Source: a bacterium (GTDB taxonomy: Bacteria; Electryoneota; RPQS01). Taken from it: DNA of 5,585 nucleotides. Shown here one piece after another: positions 1 to 5,585 of the stretch. Both the position numbers and the translations under genes were made by a program. The first letter of the stretch is position 1. Every line of letters begins with the position of its first letter. The notes beneath the pieces are model-generated. The model saw nothing but the letters and a program-made list of their open reading frames with translations. It was not told the origin of the DNA and did no database searches. The stretch lies in NCBI GenBank assembly GCA_028711875.1, contig JAQTRJ010000170.1, positions 1 to 5,585 of the forward strand, read 5' to 3'.

Positions 1-9
1 GTCACCCCT

Positions 10-78
10 CACCCGTTCGGATCGGAACCGGGTGTCCGCTTCATGTTCGAAGCGGATTGCGTTCCGAGATGATGAACG
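10..78 (+). promoter_or_regulatory. Structured rpsB leader (three tandem hairpins)
   Basis: The bases before rpsB hold no convincing coding frame but can fold into three consecutive hairpins. The first pairs CACCCG (10-15) with CGGGTG (29-34), continued by TTC/GAA across one bulged C. The second is a perfect 7-bp stem, CCGCTTC (36-42) with GAAGCGG (49-55), around a 6-base loop. The third pairs CGTTC (60-64) with GAACG (74-78). None is followed by a T-run, so they do not look like intrinsic terminators. The second loop (GTTC, 45-48) could also pair with GAAC (74-77), which would form a pseudoknot in competition with the third hairpin. In E. coli, S2 represses its own rpsB-tsf transcript through leader RNA, so an autoregulatory role is a reasonable inference. 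The fold was found by eye and no energy was calculated. Confidence 0.4.
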
Positions 79-92
79 GGGCGGATAAACCC

Positions 93-97
93 AGGAG
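93..97 (+). promoter_or_regulatory. Ribosome binding site of rpsB
   Basis: AGGAG is a strong Shine-Dalgarno sequence. It directly abuts an in-frame ATG at 98 (zero spacing, too close to use) and lies 6 bases before a second ATG at 104 (normal spacing). It therefore decides the start in favour of 104, which also gives the family-typical N-terminus MAHVTLQQLL. Confidence 0.8.
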
Positions 98-103
98 ATG
101 TTC

Positions 104-1042
104 ATGGCTCATGTCACGCTGCAGCAGTTGCTCTTGGCTGGCGCCCACTTCGGGCATCTGACCCGTCGCTGGCACCCCAAGATGAAGCCGTTCATTCTGA
201 CCAAGAAGAACGGAATCCATCTGCTGGATCTGCGAAAAACCCAGGAATGCGTTGAAAAAGCCTGCTCCGCGCTCAAGGAAACTGCCAGCCGCGGGGAGCA
301 GGTTTTGTATGTCGGAACGAAAGCTCAGGCACGTGATATCATTCTGGCCGAAGCCAGCCGAGCGGGAATGCCCTATGTGAAAGAACGCTGGCTGGGCGGC
401 TGCTTGACGAATTTTGCCACGGTGCGGCAAGGCATCAAGACATTGAACTCGCTCGAGAAGAAAATGACCGACGGCACGTTCGAGAAGATCTCCAAAAAGG
501 AGCGGCTGATGATCGAACGGCGACGGTCCAAACTGCTGATTTCCATCGGCGGTATTCGCGAGATGAATCGTCTTCCGGGAGCGATTTTTGTCGTGGATAT
601 TCGGCGCGAACGGATCGCGGTTGCCGAAGCGAAGCGGCTGGGAGTTCCGGTCGTCGCCATCGTGGATACCAATGTGGATCCCGATCCCATTGACTTTCCG
701 ATTCCGGCTAATGACGATGCGTTCAAGTCCATCGCTCTGATCACGCGTGCCCTGACCGATTCAGTGGCGGAGGGAGCGGCCGCATATCGGGCTACGGCTC
801 ATCTGCGGGAAGCGGTGCGGGAAACCACCACTCGCGATCAGGAACATCGTGAGGGACGGGGACGCGACGCGCGCCCCGGCGGGGAACAAGACAACCGCCG
901 CCGCCGTTTCCGCCGACCGGACGAGAAACGGCAGTTTAGCGGAGAAGAAAAACCGCAGCCGCCGGCCTCGGCAAGTCCGGTTGCGCCCCCGGTTTCGAGT
1001 CCCGCACAGGACGCGCCGAATAGAGCCGAACCTGCTCAATGA
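104..1042 (+). CDS. rpsB: 30S ribosomal protein S2 with C-terminal extension
   Basis: S2 is a primary structural protein of the small ribosomal subunit, located at the head-body junction on the solvent side and needed for S1 binding in many bacteria. The N-terminus (LLLAGAHFGHLTRRWHPKMK, residues 9-28) is the S2 signature region. ERWLGGCLTNF (94-104) and VDTNVDPDPIDFPIPANDD (187-205) are the other conserved blocks. The start at 104 is chosen from AGGAG at 93-97; an ATG at 98 would add only Met-Phe and sits against that site. The protein is 312 residues, against about 240 in E. coli. The S2 core ends near residue 230. The surplus is a low-complexity tail: Arg/Glu-rich at about 235-282 (including RRRRFRR, 265-271), then Pro/Ala/Ser-rich to the end. 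It is first in the rpsB-tsf-pyrH-frr block and tsf follows after 48 bases. The identification is secure; what the tail does is unknown. Confidence 0.98.
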   Translation: MAHVTLQQLLLAGAHFGHLTRRWHPKMKPFILTKKNGIHLLDLRKTQECVEKACSALKETASRGEQVLYVGTKAQARDIILAEASRAGMPYVKERWLGGCLTNFATVRQGIKTLNSLEKKMTDGTFEKISKKERLMIERRRSKLLISIGGIREMNRLPGAIFVVDIRRERIAVAEAKRLGVPVVAIVDTNVDPDPIDFPIPANDDAFKSIALITRALTDSVAEGAAAYRATAHLREAVRETTTRDQEHREGRGRDARPGGEQDNRRRRFRRPDEKRQFSGEEKPQPPASASPVAPPVSSPAQDAPNRAEPAQ

Positions 1043-1081
1043 TCATCGTCTCGAAGTTCTGAATTCATCCATTAGATTATC

Positions 1082-1086
1082 GAGGA
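1082..1086 (+). promoter_or_regulatory. Ribosome binding site of tsf
   Basis: GAGGA lies 4 bases before a GTG at 1091. This supports a GTG start, because no in-frame ATG lies between here and the conserved N-terminal EF-Ts domain. CTCGA at 1050-1054 is complementary to TCGAG at 1080-1084 and could partly cover this site, but that pairing is weak. Confidence 0.6.
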
Positions 1087-1090
1087 TACC

Positions 1091-1969
1091 GTGGCGGATA
1101 ACGAAGTCAATGCGGCTCTGGTTGCCGAATTGCGCCGCGAAACTGGCGCCGGAATGATGGACTGCAAAAAAGCCCTCATGGATTCCGGCGGTGATAAGGA
1201 AAAAGCGATCGAGTACCTTCGGAAGAAGGGAATTGCTGCCGCAGAGAAGCGAGCGGATCGTGCTGCCAAGGAGGGTTTGATCGCTCTCGCTGTTAGCGCG
1301 GATGGAACTACCGCAGCTCTGGCGGAAATCAACAGTGAAACCGATTTCGTCGCAAAGAACGATTTGTTCCGAGATTTCGGAAATCAGCTCTCCGTTCTGG
1401 TTCGCGACACGCAAGAAATGGATGGACAATCTCCGGACGTCTTGCTGGATGCGAAGTTATCCAGCGGGCGTTCCGTTCGAGAGTGTCTGACCGATTTAAT
1501 AGGAAAAATCGGCGAAAAACTGGCGGTAGGGCGATTTGCCCGTATGTCCGTTGCGGATGGAACCGTGGGAACGTACATTCACTCCGATTCCAAGCTGGGA
1601 GTGCTGGTCGCGCTTCGCGGAGCCAACGCGTTGTCCGCCGAAGTGAAGACACTCGCTCGCGATCTGGCCATGCAGGTGGCCGCCGCATCGCCGCTGGTCG
1701 TGAGTCGCGATGAAGTCCCTGTCGAGAAAATTGAGCACGAACGCGGCATCGAGACGGAGCGCGCACGCGCGGAAGGAAAACCTGACGCCGCCATTCCTCG
1801 CATCGTCGAAGGGCGGATCAATAAGTGGTTTTCCGAGGCTGCGCTTCTCGAGCAGCCGTTCGTCAAGGACCCAAAAGTTATCATTCGCGACTTGGTGGCG
1901 GGTGTGGCGAAATCCACCGGCCAAACGATTACCGTCACCTCGTTTGTTCGCATTCGCGTAGGTGCCTGA
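1091..1969 (+). CDS. tsf: Translation elongation factor Ts
   Basis: EF-Ts is the guanine nucleotide exchange factor that releases GDP from EF-Tu in the cytoplasm. The 292-residue product is close to the E. coli length of 283. The N-terminal UBA-like domain (about residues 5-55) carries the family signature [12 protein letters not shown] (18-29). The core holds [12 protein letters not shown] (80-91), whose TDF residues (84-86) correspond to the segment that disturbs the Mg/nucleotide site of EF-Tu. Further conserved blocks are [12 protein letters not shown] (162-173), [20 protein letters not shown] (191-210) and [10 protein letters not shown] (252-261). Translation starts at GTG 1091 behind GAGGA. 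The stop codon overlaps the pyrH start region, suggesting coupled translation. Pairing directly after rpsB is the near-universal bacterial arrangement. I see nothing aberrant in the protein. Confidence 0.98.
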   Translation: MADNEVNAALVAELRRETGAGMMDCKKALMDSGGDKEKAIEYLRKKGIAAAEKRADRAAKEGLIALAVSADGTTAALAEINSETDFVAKNDLFRDFGNQLSVLVRDTQEMDGQSPDVLLDAKLSSGRSVRECLTDLIGKIGEKLAVGRFARMSVADGTVGTYIHSDSKLGVLVALRGANALSAEVKTLARDLAMQVAAASPLVVSRDEVPVEKIEHERGIETERARAEGKPDAAIPRIVEGRINKWFSEAALLEQPFVKDPKVIIRDLVAGVAKSTGQTITVTSFVRIRVGA

Positions 1970-2699
1970 GAAAGTTCCGGCAGTGACTCCCCTTGCGTAC
2001 CGCCGTATTCTTCTGAAGCTTTCCGGCGAAGCTCTGGTCGGAGCGGGGGACTATGGCATTGATCCGGCGGTGTTGCAGGCGATGGCGCAGGAAATCGTCG
2101 AGCTTCATTCGCAGGGCATCGAAATTGGCATCGTGATCGGCGGCGGCAATATCTTTCGCGGTTTGAAGGGCGCCGCACAGGGAATGGACCGGGTCAGCGC
2201 CGATCAAATGGGTATGTTGGCTACAGTCATCAATTCGCTGGCCCTCCAAGATTCCCTCGAGAATCTGGGGATTGTCACCCGCGTACAGACGGCGATCCCT
2301 ATGCAGACGGTGGCCGAGCCGTTCATCCGCCGGCGGGCCATCCGACATCTGGAGAAACGGCGAATCGTGATTTTCGCCGGGGGGACGGGCAGCCCGTTCT
2401 TCTCCACCGATACGGCGGCTGCCTTACGGGCGAAAGAAATCAAAGCGGACGTGCTGATGAAGGGGACGAAGGTGGACGGTATCTACACCGCGGACCCCGT
2501 GACGAATCCAACCGCCTCGATGTTCGAGCGGATTGACTACATGGATGTGGTTGAGCGTGGTCTGAGGGTGATTGACTCCACGGCCGTCACCTTCTGTATG
2601 GAGAACTCGATACCGATACACGTCTTCAATTTCAAGGTGCGTGGGAATCTTCGGCGGATTATCGCAGGTGAGCAAATCGGAACCCTGATTAACCGGTGA
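1962..2699 (+). CDS. pyrH: UMP kinase (uridylate kinase)
   Basis: PyrH phosphorylates UMP to UDP with ATP in pyrimidine nucleotide synthesis. It is the bacterial hexameric enzyme of the amino acid kinase fold and in studied species is regulated by GTP and UTP. Visible motifs are [11 protein letters not shown] (residues 15-25), the glycine-rich IGGGNIFRG (59-67), [16 protein letters not shown] (81-96), [20 protein letters not shown] (138-157), [10 protein letters not shown] (170-179) and [12 protein letters not shown] (204-215). Length is 245 residues, as expected. With GTG 1962 as start the gene overlaps tsf by 8 bases but has no clear Shine-Dalgarno sequence. GTG 1983 is an alternative: it removes 7 residues, starts as [11 protein letters not shown], lies 13 bases past the tsf stop, and has a weak purine stretch (GAGAAAG, 1968-1974) upstream. 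Both starts keep the whole kinase domain. The function is certain and the start is not. Confidence 0.97.
   Translation: MPEKVPAVTPLAYRRILLKLSGEALVGAGDYGIDPAVLQAMAQEIVELHSQGIEIGIVIGGGNIFRGLKGAAQGMDRVSADQMGMLATVINSLALQDSLENLGIVTRVQTAIPMQTVAEPFIRRRAIRHLEKRRIVIFAGGTGSPFFSTDTAAALRAKEIKADVLMKGTKVDGIYTADPVTNPTASMFERIDYMDVVERGLRVIDSTAVTFCMENSIPIHVFNFKVRGNLRRIIAGEQIGTLINR
2695..2699 (+). promoter_or_regulatory. Ribosome binding site of frr within the pyrH stop
   Basis: GGTGA lies 7 bases before the frr ATG and contains the pyrH stop codon TGA. Ribosomes finishing pyrH therefore end on the frr binding site, which fits translational coupling of the two genes. Confidence 0.55.
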
Positions 2700-2706
2700 C
2701 CGAACC

Positions 2707-3264
2707 ATGATAAAAGAAATCATTGCTGACTGCGAAATGCGGATGAATAAATCCGTGGAAATGCTGCGGCAGGAATTCACTCATATTCGAACCGGCAAGG
2801 CTTCAATCGGACTGGTGGAACCGGTCAAAGTGGAAGCGTATGGCGGAGAAATGCCGCTGGCGCAGGTCGCTTCAATTTCCACTCCCGATCCTCGCACGAT
2901 CGTCATTCAGCCGTGGGATAAGAGCACCATGGGTGCGATTGAGAAGGCGATTCTGAAGTCCGATCTTGGTCTTCATCCGATGAACGATGGTGTGGTCATC
3001 CGGCTGGCCATTCCGCCGCTGACCGAAGAGCGCCGTCGCGAACTCGTGAAGCTGGTGAAAAAATATACGGAAGACGCGAAGGTGGCGGTGCGTAATGTCC
3101 GGCGGGACGCGAACGAGCACATCAAGCGCGTCGAAAAAAGCCACGAGATTTCCGAAGACGAGAGCCACAAGATGCAGACACAGATTCAGGAAATCACCGA
3201 CAAGCGCATAAAAGACATGGATCATCTCTTCGAGCTTAAGGAGAAGGAAATTCTCGAAGTTTGA
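2707..3264 (+). CDS. frr: Ribosome recycling factor
   Basis: RRF works with EF-G to split post-termination ribosomes in the cytoplasm. The product is 185 residues, the same as in E. coli, and matches along its full length. The N-terminal helix of the three-helix-bundle domain carries LRQEFTHIRTGKAS (residues 20-33). The beta-rich hinge domain follows (about 34-103), with VEAYGGEMPLAQVASISTPD (42-61), then the long C-terminal helices. VAVRNVRRDANE (126-137) is the most conserved block and includes Arg132, equivalent to the functionally critical Arg132 of E. coli RRF. It starts 7 bases after the pyrH stop. It appears to be the last gene of the translation block, because the next gap (70 bases to rfaE1) contains a hairpin followed by a T-rich run. 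No abnormality is seen. Confidence 0.98.
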   Translation: MIKEIIADCEMRMNKSVEMLRQEFTHIRTGKASIGLVEPVKVEAYGGEMPLAQVASISTPDPRTIVIQPWDKSTMGAIEKAILKSDLGLHPMNDGVVIRLAIPPLTEERRRELVKLVKKYTEDAKVAVRNVRRDANEHIKRVEKSHEISEDESHKMQTQIQEITDKRIKDMDHLFELKEKEILEV

Positions 3265-3291
3265 TGCTTGACCGAACCGGTGAATGGGAAT

Positions 3292-3328
3292 GCCGCTGCC
3301 GGATTGGATCAGCACGGCGGTTTTGTTA
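3292..3328 (+). terminator. Possible weak intrinsic terminator or attenuator after frr
   Basis: GCC (3292-3294) with GGC (3316-3318), and GCTG (3295-3298) with CAGC (3310-3313), form a 7-bp stem broken by a 2-base bulge, with an 11-base loop. GG and then TTTTGTT (3321-3327) follow. The position between the translation block and rfaE1 suits a partial terminator. The bulge, long loop and interrupted T-run make it weak. If rfaE1 starts at 3290, this stretch is coding instead. Confidence 0.25.
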
Positions 3329-3334
3329 ACACTT

Positions 3335-4327
3335 ATGAAATCCGTGGCGCGATCGCGCGCACAAGAGATTTTAGAAAAGGCGGCCGGAGTGCCGGTGGCG
3401 GTCATGGGTGATTTCATGCTCGATCGCCACCTGAAAGGCAGTGTCCGCCGCATCAGTCCCGAAGCTCCGGTACCCGTGGTCGAAATCGAATCCGAAACGA
3501 CCGGTTTGGGCGGGGCGGGGAATGTGGTGAATAATCTTGCTTCGCTGGGGATCACGCCACTTGTTTTCGGGGTAGTGGGCAGAGATACAGCCGGGCAAGT
3601 GCTGGCGGGGCATCTGGAAGCGATCCACGCCGTTGCCGACGGGATGGTGCTTTGTCCATCGCGAAAAACCACGGAAAAAACTCGCATCATTGCGCACGAT
3701 CAACACGTGGTTCGCGCGGATCGGGAAACGCCTGACGGTCTATCACGCGAGGATGAGGATCGCATTTTGGCGGCGTTGCAGGCGGCGATTCCCGACGTGC
3801 GGGCGTTGATTCTGCAGGACTATAACAAGGGCGTTCTCACTGATCGTTCGATTGAACGAGCGATGACTATTGCCCGAAGCCGGAACGTTCCGGTCTACGT
3901 GGATCCCAAGTTCGAGCATTTCTTCGACTACCGCAAGGCGCATCTTTTTAAGCCGAATGTGCCCGAGCTGGCCGCCGCGTTGGGAATTCCCATTCGCAAC
4001 GATGAAGAGCTTGCGCTGGCGGCGGGGCGCTTGTACGATCAAATGAATCCGGAATTGGTTCTGATCACGCGCGGCGAGAAGGGCATGACGCTCTTTTTGG
4101 ATCGCGAACGCGTGTGCCATATTCCCACTCGCGCCAAAAAGGTGCACGATGTTTCCGGAGCAGGCGACACGGTGGTCGCCACCTACGTTGCCTCGGAAAT
4201 CGGCGGGGCTACTCCGGAAGAAGCGGCGATTATTGCCAATGAAGCGGCGGGAATCGTGTGTGGCGAAGTGGGCGTGGTGCCGATAGAATTGCCGCGGCTG
4301 TTTGACGCAATCCTTGAAACGGAATAG
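3335..4327 (+). CDS. rfaE1: D-glycero-beta-D-manno-heptose-7-phosphate kinase (PfkB/ribokinase family)
   Basis: The kinase phosphorylates C1 of heptose 7-phosphate to give the 1,7-bisphosphate, a step toward ADP-L-glycero-D-manno-heptose for the LPS inner core. Residues from ATG 3335 show VMGDFMLDR (23-31), ISPEAPVPVVE (40-50), the substrate loop GLGGAGNVVNNLASLG (57-72), TRIIAHDQHVVRADRE (116-131), QDYNKGVL (161-168), FKPNVPE (205-211), and the PfkB signature DVSGAGDTVVATY (272-284) with presumed catalytic base Asp278. The 330 residues match the kinase half of E. coli HldE; the cytidylyltransferase-like half is absent and encoded separately by rfaE2. The start is uncertain. ATG 3335 gives the usual N-terminal length but has no Shine-Dalgarno sequence. 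ATG 3290, with GGTGA 6 bases upstream, would add 15 mostly hydrophobic residues unlike the family. Confidence 0.93.
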   Translation: MKSVARSRAQEILEKAAGVPVAVMGDFMLDRHLKGSVRRISPEAPVPVVEIESETTGLGGAGNVVNNLASLGITPLVFGVVGRDTAGQVLAGHLEAIHAVADGMVLCPSRKTTEKTRIIAHDQHVVRADRETPDGLSREDEDRILAALQAAIPDVRALILQDYNKGVLTDRSIERAMTIARSRNVPVYVDPKFEHFFDYRKAHLFKPNVPELAAALGIPIRNDEELALAAGRLYDQMNPELVLITRGEKGMTLFLDRERVCHIPTRAKKVHDVSGAGDTVVATYVASEIGGATPEEAAIIANEAAGIVCGEVGVVPIELPRLFDAILETE

Positions 4328-4332
4328 CGATT

Positions 4333-4409
4333 GGGCGACTAGCTCAGCTGGTTAGAGCGCTGGTCTCACATACCAGAGGTCATAGGTTCAAGTCCTATGT
4401 CGCCCACCA
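4333..4409 (+). tRNA. tRNA-Val (anticodon CAC) with encoded CCA
   Basis: This is a complete 77-base cloverleaf. The acceptor stem GGGCGAC (4333-4339) pairs perfectly with GTCGCCC (4399-4405). The D stem is GCTC/GAGC (4342-4345, 4355-4358) with GG in the loop. The anticodon stem CTGGT/ACCAG (4360-4364, 4372-4376) frames loop CTCACAT with anticodon CAC at 4367-4369, which reads the valine codon GUG. The variable loop is 5 bases. The T stem ATAGG/CCTAT (4382-4386, 4394-4398) holds loop TTCAAGT. The discriminator is A (4406), and CCA is encoded at 4407-4409. A35, C36 and A73 agree with valine identity. It starts 5 bases after the rfaE1 stop, with no clear promoter of its own, so it is probably cut out of the operon transcript. 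Its last base is the first base of the rfaE2 ATG. Confidence 0.97.
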
Positions 4410-4906
4410 TGGAAACCACTGCACAGCTTCCCGGACTGCTTTCCCGGGACGAAGCCGCCCAACGTTGCGCCATCGAGCGAATTCGCGGCGGTGTCATCGT
4501 ATTTACCAATGGGGTGTTTGACATCCTTCATCGCGGCCATCTGGAGTATCTTTCCGCCGCGCGAAAATTGGGCTCGCTTCTAATCGTCGGACTGAATACC
4601 GACGAAACGGTTCGCCGGATCAAAGGCCCGCAGCGGCCGTTCTTCACTCAACAGGATCGAGCGCTTGCGTTATTGTCGCTCCGTTTCGTAGATGGCGTGG
4701 TGCTGTTTGATGAGGACACACCGGCTCGACTTATCGAGTGGCTCACTCCTCATGTGCTGGTCAAGGGTGGTGATTATCAGGCGCGGGATGTGGTCGGTTA
4801 TGACTTTGTCATGAACCACGGCGGACGAGTGGAGATTCTGCCGCTTCGCGAGGGCTACTCGACCACCGGCATTCTGCGTTCGATCAGCGCGCGGAACGGC
4901 GGATAG
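4409..4906 (+). CDS. rfaE2: D-glycero-beta-D-manno-heptose 1-phosphate adenylyltransferase
   Basis: RfaE2 transfers AMP from ATP to heptose 1-phosphate, giving ADP-heptose for LPS core synthesis. It equals the C-terminal half of E. coli HldE. The 165-residue product has the nucleotidyltransferase motif TNGVFDILHRGHLEYL (33-48) with the ATP-binding HxGH as HRGH (41-44). It also has IVGLNTDETVRRIKGPQRP (59-77), FDEDTPARLIEWL (100-112), LVKGGDY (117-123) and EGYSTTGIL (148-156), all typical of this family. Most relatives have Cys where Val36 stands in TNGVFD. ATG 4409 shares its A with the CCA end of tRNA-Val. ATG 4397, inside the tRNA, is in frame and would add Met-Ser-Pro-Thr. Between 4410 and the catalytic motif the only start-like codon is a CTG at 4436. 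No clear Shine-Dalgarno sequence precedes either ATG. ffh starts 7 bases after the stop. Confidence 0.93.
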   Translation: METTAQLPGLLSRDEAAQRCAIERIRGGVIVFTNGVFDILHRGHLEYLSAARKLGSLLIVGLNTDETVRRIKGPQRPFFTQQDRALALLSLRFVDGVVLFDEDTPARLIEWLTPHVLVKGGDYQARDVVGYDFVMNHGGRVEILPLREGYSTTGILRSISARNGG

Positions 4907-4913
4907 CGGGTCA

Positions 4914-5585
4914 ATGTTCGAAGACCTTACCGCACGGCTGGATCAGGTTTTCCGGAACCTGCGCGGTGTCGGCAAACTTAGTGATGCCAACATCCGTGAG
5001 GCGATGCAGGACATTCGCCGCGTCTTGCTGAATTCCGACGTCAACGTGCAGGTGGTTCGCGATTTCCTGACGCGGGTGGAAGAGCAGGCGATCGGGCAGG
5101 AAGTTGCCAAGTCGGTGCTACCGGCCCAGCTCATTATTAAAATTGTTCACGATGAGCTGGTTCGACTGCTTGGGGAAAAGGAAAGCCGTCTGCAGGCTTC
5201 CCCTGCGCCGCCAACGGTCTATATGATCGTGGGATTGCAGGGATCGGGCAAAACGACCTTCTGCGCGAAACTTGCGCGGTTGCTGAAAACGAAGGGAAAG
5301 CGTCCGCTTCTCGTTGCTGCTGACCTGCAGCGCCCCGCCGCTCAAGATCAGCTTCAGGTTTTGGGGGATTCCATCGGCGTTCCGGTTTTTCGCGGCGAAG
5401 GAAAAAATCCGGTTGCGGTGTGTGAAGCCGCGTTGCGTCATGCGAAAAAGATCAGCATGGATCCGGTGATCCTCGACACGTCGGGGCGGCTCCATGTTGA
5501 CGACGAACTTATGATGGAACTCGAGCGGATCCGGCAGATCACGCGACCGACCGAGATTCTGTTTGTTGCGGACGGCATGACCGGT
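4914..5585 (+). CDS. ffh: Signal recognition particle protein Ffh (5' part, cut by window end)
   Basis: Ffh is the SRP GTPase that binds signal sequences with its M domain and 4.5S/6S RNA, and targets ribosomes to FtsY at the membrane. The 224 visible residues cover the N domain (about 1-98, helical, beginning MFEDLTARLDQVFRNLRGVG) and most of the G domain. G1/P-loop is GLQGSGKTTF (108-117). ADLQRPAAQDQL (137-148) is the G2/insertion-box region. G3 is DTSGR (188-192) in place of the usual DTAGR. The frame is still open at the last base (VADGMTG), so the remaining G domain and the methionine-rich M domain lie outside. Start ATG 4914 gives the usual Ffh N-terminus; the upstream purine-rich stretch is only a moderate ribosome binding site. 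FtsY and FlhF share the G domain, but the short N-terminus directly at MFEDLTARL fits Ffh. Confidence 0.95.
   Translation, partial: MFEDLTARLDQVFRNLRGVGKLSDANIREAMQDIRRVLLNSDVNVQVVRDFLTRVEEQAIGQEVAKSVLPAQLIIKIVHDELVRLLGEKESRLQASPAPPTVYMIVGLQGSGKTTFCAKLARLLKTKGKRPLLVAADLQRPAAQDQLQVLGDSIGVPVFRGEGKNPVAVCEAALRHAKKISMDPVILDTSGRLHVDDELMMELERIRQITRPTEILFVADGMTG

Noticed and set aside
1050..1084. CTCGA/TCGAG pairing across the rpsB-tsf gap that could cover the tsf ribosome binding site.
   Set aside because: Only 5 bp with a 25-base loop, which is too weak to call a regulatory element or the rpsB-tsf attenuator known in E. coli.
849..1157. Out-of-frame + strand reading frame of 102 codons bridging rpsB and tsf.
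   Set aside because: Its product is an Arg-rich shadow of the S2 tail and of the EF-Ts N-terminus. It has no ribosome binding site or family resemblance.
2697..3278. 10-bp direct repeat TGACCGAACC at 2697-2706 and 3269-3278, just before and just after frr.
   Set aside because: Around a dozen or more chance 10-bp repeats are expected in a window of this size. There is no sign of an insertion, and frr sits in its normal operon place. The match probably reflects similar gene-junction sequences.
2872..3690. Long open frame (272 codons) on the - strand across frr and rfaE1, and other antisense open frames.
   Set aside because: They lie opposite well-identified genes, have no recognisable domains, and are expected by-products of GC-rich codon usage.
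4302..4330. Possible tRNA promoter: TTGACG at 4302-4307 with TAGCGA at 4325-4330, or TAGAAT at 4284-4289 as a -10.
   Set aside because: The first pair would start transcription inside the tRNA and its -10 is poor. The TAGAAT has no matching -35. Both lie within the rfaE1 coding sequence.
4333..4409. tRNA gene as a possible integration site for a mobile element.
   Set aside because: No integrase, no duplicated tRNA 3' end and no foreign-looking DNA follows; the downstream sequence is rfaE2 and ffh.
4402..4412. GCCCACCATGG at the rfaE2 start resembles a eukaryotic Kozak context.
   Set aside because: It arises because the tRNA acceptor end and CCA happen to precede the ATG; everything else is bacterial.

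Overview
The window reads as a chromosomal housekeeping segment from a Gram-negative bacterium with moderately high GC. Every complete gene is on the + strand, and gaps are at most about 100 bases. The order is rpsB - tsf - pyrH - frr - rfaE1 - tRNA-Val(CAC) - rfaE2 - ffh (cut by the window end). The presence of both ADP-heptose genes argues for an outer membrane with heptose-containing LPS or a related glycan. The separate kinase and adenylyltransferase, the long S2 tail, and ffh following heptose genes are unlike the classic E. coli layout. I cannot assign a phylum from the sequence alone.

Region by region. Positions 1-103 are a non-coding leader with three consecutive hairpins and a strong ribosome binding site that fixes the rpsB start at 104. 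Positions 104-3264 hold the conserved translation block rpsB-tsf-pyrH-frr (ribosomal protein S2, EF-Ts, UMP kinase, ribosome recycling factor), with tsf and pyrH overlapping by 8 bases. A 70-base gap containing an imperfect hairpin followed by a T-rich stretch separates frr from rfaE1. Then come the heptose-7-phosphate kinase (rfaE1), a complete tRNA-Val with encoded CCA, and the heptose-phosphate adenylyltransferase (rfaE2). At 4914 ffh begins, encoding the SRP GTPase, and it runs off the end in frame.

The first four genes serve ribosome assembly, elongation, recycling and UMP phosphorylation. RfaE1 and RfaE2 catalyse two steps of ADP-L-glycero-D-manno-heptose synthesis that E. coli carries on one bifunctional HldE protein. 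Ffh targets nascent membrane proteins. The tRNA lies between the two halves of the heptose pair, and its last base is the A of the only good rfaE2 start codon. This shared base is the most unusual thing I see. I found no mobile element, CRISPR array, toxin-antitoxin pair or defence system, and no gene family here that is new in itself. The novelty, if any, lies in gene arrangement and RNA-level regulation.
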